25,858 nucleotides of DNA, taken from Halanaerobiales bacterium (GTDB lineage: Bacteria; Bacillota_F; Halanaerobiia; DY22613). A program made the translations under genes and the position numbers. The notes beneath the pieces were generated by a model, which ran no database searches, was not told where the DNA came from, and saw only the letters and a program-made list of their open reading frames with translations. Each line of letters opens with the position of its first letter. Positions within the stretch are counted from its first letter, which is position 1. Shown one piece after another: positions 22,306-25,858 of the stretch. The stretch spans positions 1 through 25,858 of the forward strand of contig JAGMES010000059.1 of the NCBI GenBank assembly GCA_023128035.1, in the 5' to 3' direction.

Positions 22306-24108
22306 ATGAAAAAATATCGGAAACTCTTACCATTTATATTATTCAGTACATGGTTTACTTATTTAACACTATTTGTTCCATTACAAAAGCCTATTTTTGT
22401 TGTTAGTTTTATAATAGTAAGTAGTACCATCATTTATGGGGTCTTCTATTATTTTTGGATCTATTCAACAGAACTTATTAGAGGAAAAGTTCGCATTCGG
22501 CGGAAGTCTCTAAAAGATTTAGAAGTATTAAATCGTCTTTTAGAATTGATCCATGAGGAACGAGACTTTAAAGAGGTTTTACAAAGTATTATGAAAGAGG
22601 CATTTCGAGTGATTCCTGGAGCAGAAAGCAGTAGTATGTTTATTTATAATTCCAAACGTGGTGTATATGAGTTTCAATCTGCTTGTTCAGTGATATATGA
22701 ATATTTTAAAGATGTCTGTTTGACTATAGAAGAAGTGGAAGCGAAATTTCGTAATAGAAAAGGTCCATTTATTGATAATCTGGTGAGTCAATCAAATAGT
22801 TGTTATCGTGAAGAGATCAAAAAAAAATTCAAATCTTATGGAGTTCCTGCAGCCATTCTATATATTCCTATCTGGATTGAGGGACAATTGAAAGGTTATA
22901 TTACTTTAGATAATTGGAAAGATAGTAAAGCCTTTAATCACTGGGATATTGTAAAAATTGAACAAATTTTACCTCAATTAAAGTTGGCTTTTTATAGAGC
23001 ACAAAGGACCGCTCAATTAGCTGATTATAAATATAAATTAAAACAACTCTATCATATTGGTCAGGAATTAGCAACAATTGATAATTCAGAAGAATTAATC
23101 AGTAAAGTTATAACTTCCATTTATAAAATATTAAAATATGAAAATGTTAATATTTTTCTTCTTCAGGATAATAAATTGATCTTTAAAAATGGATATATTT
23201 CAATTAAAAGTTCTCATGAATCGAATTACATTGAATTTCCAGATATTACTTTGGATGAAGGAATTTGTGGTTGGGTTGTTCTGCATGGAGAGCCCTTAAT
23301 AGTATCGAATGTAAAAGAAGATCCTCGTTATATTAAGATGTGTGAGAAGATTAATTCGCAAATGGCAGTTCCAATAAAATTAGGGAATAAGATTTTTGGA
23401 GTTTTAAATTTAGAAAGTTATCGGTTGGATGGTTTTACTTATGAAGATCAGGAATTAATGATGACGATAACAAGCCAATTGGGGATTGTCTTAAGTAATG
23501 CAAAATATCAGAATGATTTAAAGAAAGCTTTACTTCAGATTATTATGGCTTTAGCAAAATCTATCGAAACGAAAGATAATGTTACTGGTGGGCACTGTGA
23601 GCGGATGGAGAGATATTCTTTAGAAATTGGTAAATATTTAAAATTTAATTCGCGTCGTTTAGAAAAATTACGTCGGGCAGCTATTCTTCATGATGTTGGT
23701 AAAGTTGGTATTCCAGTTAGTATTTTAGAAAAACCCGAAAAACTGACAGAAGAAGAATTTAAAATTATGCAGGAACATCCTACATATGGCGCGAACATAT
23801 TACGAGAGGTGGATTTTCTAAGAGAGGTAGCCAATATCGTAGAACAGCATCATGAACGGGTAGATGGTCAAGGGTATCCCTTTGGATTACAAGGAGATGA
23901 TATTTTTTTAGAAGCCCGGATTATTGCAGTAGTTGATGCTTATGATGCCATGACTTCTGACCGACCATATCGTCATGGCTTTTCTAGTGAAAAAGCGATG
24001 GAAGAACTTTTGAAATATCAGGGTAAACAATTTGATCCCCAGATTGTTGATATTTTTATCAAACTTTTTATAAAAAATGAAAATAAAAATTTGGAGGGAA
24101 AATTATGA
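22306..24108 (+). CDS. Membrane GAF-GAF-HD-GYP phosphodiesterase
   Basis: A 600-residue signalling enzyme. Two N-terminal membrane segments (LLPFILFSTWFTYLTLFVPL and FVVSFIIVSSTIIYGVFYYF) are followed by a GAF domain (about 90-225), a second GAF domain (about 245-400, with LDEGICGWVVLHGEPLIVSN) and an HD-GYP domain. The latter has the metal site HDVGKVGIP, EHPTYGANIL, QHHERVDGQGYPFGL and the RPYR element. Catalytic HD and GYP residues are intact, so cyclic di-GMP hydrolysis is likely, with the GAF domains sensing a ligand. I prefer ATG 22306 (GAGG upstream) to an in-frame TTG at 22264 without RBS. It overlaps the TPR gene by ATGA and lies 81 bp after dnaE, so it may be co-transcribed. Confidence 0.9.
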   Translation: MKKYRKLLPFILFSTWFTYLTLFVPLQKPIFVVSFIIVSSTIIYGVFYYFWIYSTELIRGKVRIRRKSLKDLEVLNRLLELIHEERDFKEVLQSIMKEAFRVIPGAESSSMFIYNSKRGVYEFQSACSVIYEYFKDVCLTIEEVEAKFRNRKGPFIDNLVSQSNSCYREEIKKKFKSYGVPAAILYIPIWIEGQLKGYITLDNWKDSKAFNHWDIVKIEQILPQLKLAFYRAQRTAQLADYKYKLKQLYHIGQELATIDNSEELISKVITSIYKILKYENVNIFLLQDNKLIFKNGYISIKSSHESNYIEFPDITLDEGICGWVVLHGEPLIVSNVKEDPRYIKMCEKINSQMAVPIKLGNKIFGVLNLESYRLDGFTYEDQELMMTITSQLGIVLSNAKYQNDLKKALLQIIMALAKSIETKDNVTGGHCERMERYSLEIGKYLKFNSRRLEKLRRAAILHDVGKVGIPVSILEKPEKLTEEEFKIMQEHPTYGANILREVDFLREVANIVEQHHERVDGQGYPFGLQGDDIFLEARIIAVVDAYDAMTSDRPYRHGFSSEKAMEELLKYQGKQFDPQIVDIFIKLFIKNENKNLEGKL

Positions 24109-24827
24109 GAAAATCTTTTTTGGTCATTTCAATCATGTTACTTTTAGTTTTTAGTTTCCAGGCTTTAGCTAACGAGAGTTACCAACAAGGTATTGAATCA
24201 TTTAACAATAGAGATTATAAGGAGGCAATAGAAGCATTTCATAAAGCTTATCCTAAGATGAATGATAGCCATTATCTAAATTATATGATGGGACTTACAT
24301 ATTATCGAATGAAAGACTATCAAGGTGCTGTGAAGTATTTTGAAGAAGCAAAACAGCTTTCTCCTACGAATTTTAAAACATTGGTTAATCTTAGTAGATC
24401 TTATCTATATATTAATGATTGGGAGAATTGTTTGATTACTTTAAAAGACGCTGAAACTGTGAATAATCAGAGCTCTGAACTTTATAATGTATGGGGACTT
24501 TATTATATGAATCAAGGCATGATTCAGGAATCGGTAGATTATTTTAGTAAATCTTCTAATTTAGATCCTGAAAATGTATTTGCTTTGAATAATTTAGGAT
24601 ATGCTTACTTAAAGTTGGGTAAATACAAAGAAGCCAGCACAGAGTTAAGTAAAATAGTTGATTTAAATCCATCTTATTCTTATATGTATAATAATTTAGG
24701 AATAGCTTATGAAAATTGTGGAGAATTAGATAAAGCGATTGAAGCTTTTAATAAAGCTTTAGACGTGAATTCGAATTATTCTAAAGCTAAGCAGAATTTG
24801 GAGAGAGTATTGAAAAAAAGATATTAA
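24105..24827 (+). CDS. Exported TPR-repeat protein
   Basis: A 240-residue protein with a signal peptide (FLVISIMLLLVFSFQALA, cleavage near residue 22) and about six TPR units: SYQQGIESFNNRDYKEAIEA, YMMGLTYYRMKDYQGAVKYF, LYNVWGLYYMNQGMIQESVD, ALNNLGYAYLKLGKYKEAST, YNNLGIAYENCGELDKAIEA. There is no lipobox, so it is periplasmic or loosely membrane-attached, probably a scaffold for protein interactions. RBS GGAGGG; the start overlaps the HD-GYP stop (ATGA), so the two are translated together. A palindrome-derived repeat starts at its stop codon. Confidence 0.88.
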   Translation: MRKSFLVISIMLLLVFSFQALANESYQQGIESFNNRDYKEAIEAFHKAYPKMNDSHYLNYMMGLTYYRMKDYQGAVKYFEEAKQLSPTNFKTLVNLSRSYLYINDWENCLITLKDAETVNNQSSELYNVWGLYYMNQGMIQESVDYFSKSSNLDPENVFALNNLGYAYLKLGKYKEASTELSKIVDLNPSYSYMYNNLGIAYENCGELDKAIEAFNKALDVNSNYSKAKQNLERVLKKRY

Positions 24828-24864
24828 ATGATTCGACCACAAAAAGTATTTTAGTTACACTCGC
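24827..24864 (+). repeat. Half copy of the palindromic element at 18105
   Basis: AATGATTCGACCACAAAAAG and the following TATTTTAGTT-CACT-GC match 18105-18142 with two transitions. The matching right arm is absent. A different hairpin, TATTAATGA / TCATTAATA, follows at about 24871-24902. Both copies begin at the stop codon of a gene in the same orientation. Confidence 0.7.
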
Positions 24865-24934
24865 CTGCTATATTATTAATGAAACCGTCTCCTCATTAAT
24901 ATACATAACCGGTATTGATAAATAGTTTTTTTTG

Positions 24935-24968
24935 AAGTTGACCTAATTTTAAGGTCAACTTTTATTTT
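24935..24968 (+). terminator. Intrinsic terminator after the TPR gene
   Basis: A perfect 10-bp stem AAGTTGACCT / AGGTCAACTT with loop AATTTTA is followed by TTATTTT. It closes the dnaE-HD-GYP-TPR region. Confidence 0.75.
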
Positions 24969-25061
24969 CCAAAACTTTTAGTATAAATGAAGGAATTTAC
25001 CAGATAATATCGAATACTGATGTAAAGGCAAATTTGATTTTTAAGAAGTGGGGGGATTTAA

Positions 25062-25775
25062 ATGGATCGATTTAAAAACACACCGTCGCCTATCAACGAT
25101 TCCTTATATGCAAGAGATAATGAGGAAAATGTGATGCTTCCAAAATCAATGATCTTGGAATTAGTTCATGAAGTAAGGAATCCCCTGACTTTAATAAAAA
25201 GTACTGTGCAGTTAGCCAAGTTGAAAAAGAAACCAATTGACTTGGAACATGGGGAGAATATTTTAAAAGAGGTGGATCGGATTACACGTATTTTAGAAGA
25301 GTTTGTAACTTTAGCTCGCTCAGAAAAATATCAGGAAAGAATTAATTTGAATCAGCTCTTAAAAGAAATATCACAGTTGATGGAGGGGGAAGCTAGATTA
25401 AACAGTATCGTTTTAGATAATCAACTTAGTTCTGAGGAAATTTTGGTTCTAGGCCATAGAGATCAATTTAAGCAAGTTTTAATAAACCTTTCAAGAAATA
25501 GTATGGATGCAATGGAGAATGGTGGGATTTTAACTTACAGTCTGTGTAAAGCCAGCGATGAAATTGCTGAGATTCAGATTCGGGATACAGGCACTGGAAT
25601 AAAACCAGAAATTATTGATAGTATTTTTGAACCTTATTTTACAACCAAAGAAAAAGGAACAGGACTTGGGTTGGCGATCTCCAAGAGAATAATACAGGGA
25701 CATTCTGGTGAGATTACTGTTGAGAATAATGCTGATGGAGGTTGTAAATTTCATATCATTTTCCCTTTAGCTTGA
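25062..25775 (+). CDS. Soluble histidine kinase without sensor domain
   Basis: A 237-residue cytoplasmic kinase. After about 28 poorly conserved residues comes a HisKA dimerisation domain with phospho-accepting H36 in ELVHEVRNPLTLIKSTVQL. The HATPase_c domain follows, with N-box NLSRNSMDAM, G1 DTGTGI, F-box FEPYFTTK and G2 GTGLGLAI. HEVRNPLT resembles the H-box of sporulation kinases that feed Spo0F/Spo0A, so a phosphorelay link is plausible. No response regulator, transmembrane segment or PAS/GAF domain is present. RBS GGGGGG precedes the ATG. It follows a terminator and so is probably transcribed alone. Confidence 0.9.
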   Translation: MDRFKNTPSPINDSLYARDNEENVMLPKSMILELVHEVRNPLTLIKSTVQLAKLKKKPIDLEHGENILKEVDRITRILEEFVTLARSEKYQERINLNQLLKEISQLMEGEARLNSIVLDNQLSSEEILVLGHRDQFKQVLINLSRNSMDAMENGGILTYSLCKASDEIAEIQIRDTGTGIKPEIIDSIFEPYFTTKEKGTGLGLAISKRIIQGHSGEITVENNADGGCKFHIIFPLA

Positions 25776-25834
25776 CAGTTGTCACTATATTAATTTATAT
25801 AAGTCGTGCTGATTTATTAATAATGAAGTTATCA

Positions 25835-25858
25835 GAGTGAACTCGTCCAGCTAAAGCT
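25835..25858 (-). mobile_element. IS200/IS605-type right end, inverted copy (edge)
   Basis: These 24 bases are the exact reverse complement of 82-105, including the small hairpin AGCTTTAGCT and the GACGAGTTCACTC end. The rest of the element continues beyond the window. Bases just outside the match (25834 and left) differ from those beyond 105, as expected at an element border. Confidence 0.6.

Overview
The window is low-GC bacterial chromosome with many AGGAGG-type ribosome binding sites, tight ATGA and TAG-ATG junctions, and U-rich intrinsic terminators, which is Firmicutes-like. It also carries a complete TolC / HlyD-adaptor / MacB-type tripartite exporter, which needs an outer membrane. 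Together these suggest a diderm, anaerobic, probably spore-forming Firmicute. The order Halanaerobiales is my best guess, by inference only. Abundant palindromic repeats and IS200/IS605-type ends show that mobile DNA has reshaped the region. I see no tRNA, rRNA or CRISPR array.

Layout. 1-105: right end of an IS200/IS605-type element whose body lies outside the window; its last 24 bp recur in inverted orientation at the far end (25835-25858). 157-2788: a radical SAM/SPASM peptide maturase with a one-base frameshift, then an MFS exporter. 2900-4228: a TPR protein with a decayed C-terminus that overlapped a small secreted-peptide gene, an arrangement like Rap-Phr peptide signalling. 4227-5854: two XRE-type regulators, a 90-residue unknown protein with a structured leader, and two matching operator-like sites. 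6001-7614: a pRiA4b Orf3-like protein, an EamA transporter, and a 28-residue Gly-rich peptide gene with its own promoter and terminator.

7766-15883 is bounded by two inverted copies of an about 150 bp palindromic repeat that looks like an orphan IS605 right end. Inside are a secreted CAP-domain protein, a Cys-rich conserved protein, a five-gene exporter operon (barrel-less TolC-like protein, full TolC, HlyD adaptor, MacB-type ATPase, MacB-type permease) and a YgjP-like metallopeptidase. Next come the wreck of a polysaccharide deacetylase gene and a compact RiPP locus: promoter, attenuator-like hairpin, 38-residue precursor with a CTDTC motif, terminator, and radical SAM/SPASM maturase.

18105-24864 is bounded by copies of another palindromic repeat. 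It holds a promoter flanked by two LexA-type SOS boxes, a decayed dnaE copy, an intact 1035-residue DnaE polymerase, a membrane GAF-GAF-HD-GYP phosphodiesterase and a secreted TPR protein. The window ends with a soluble, sensor-less histidine kinase.

Strongest leads: (1) the SOS-box-controlled short DnaE with a decayed tandem copy; (2) the small RiPP locus with an unfamiliar precursor; (3) the TPR receptor and signal-peptide cassette; (4) the TolC-like protein lacking both barrel segments beside a normal TolC; (5) the orphan omega-RNA-like palindromes.
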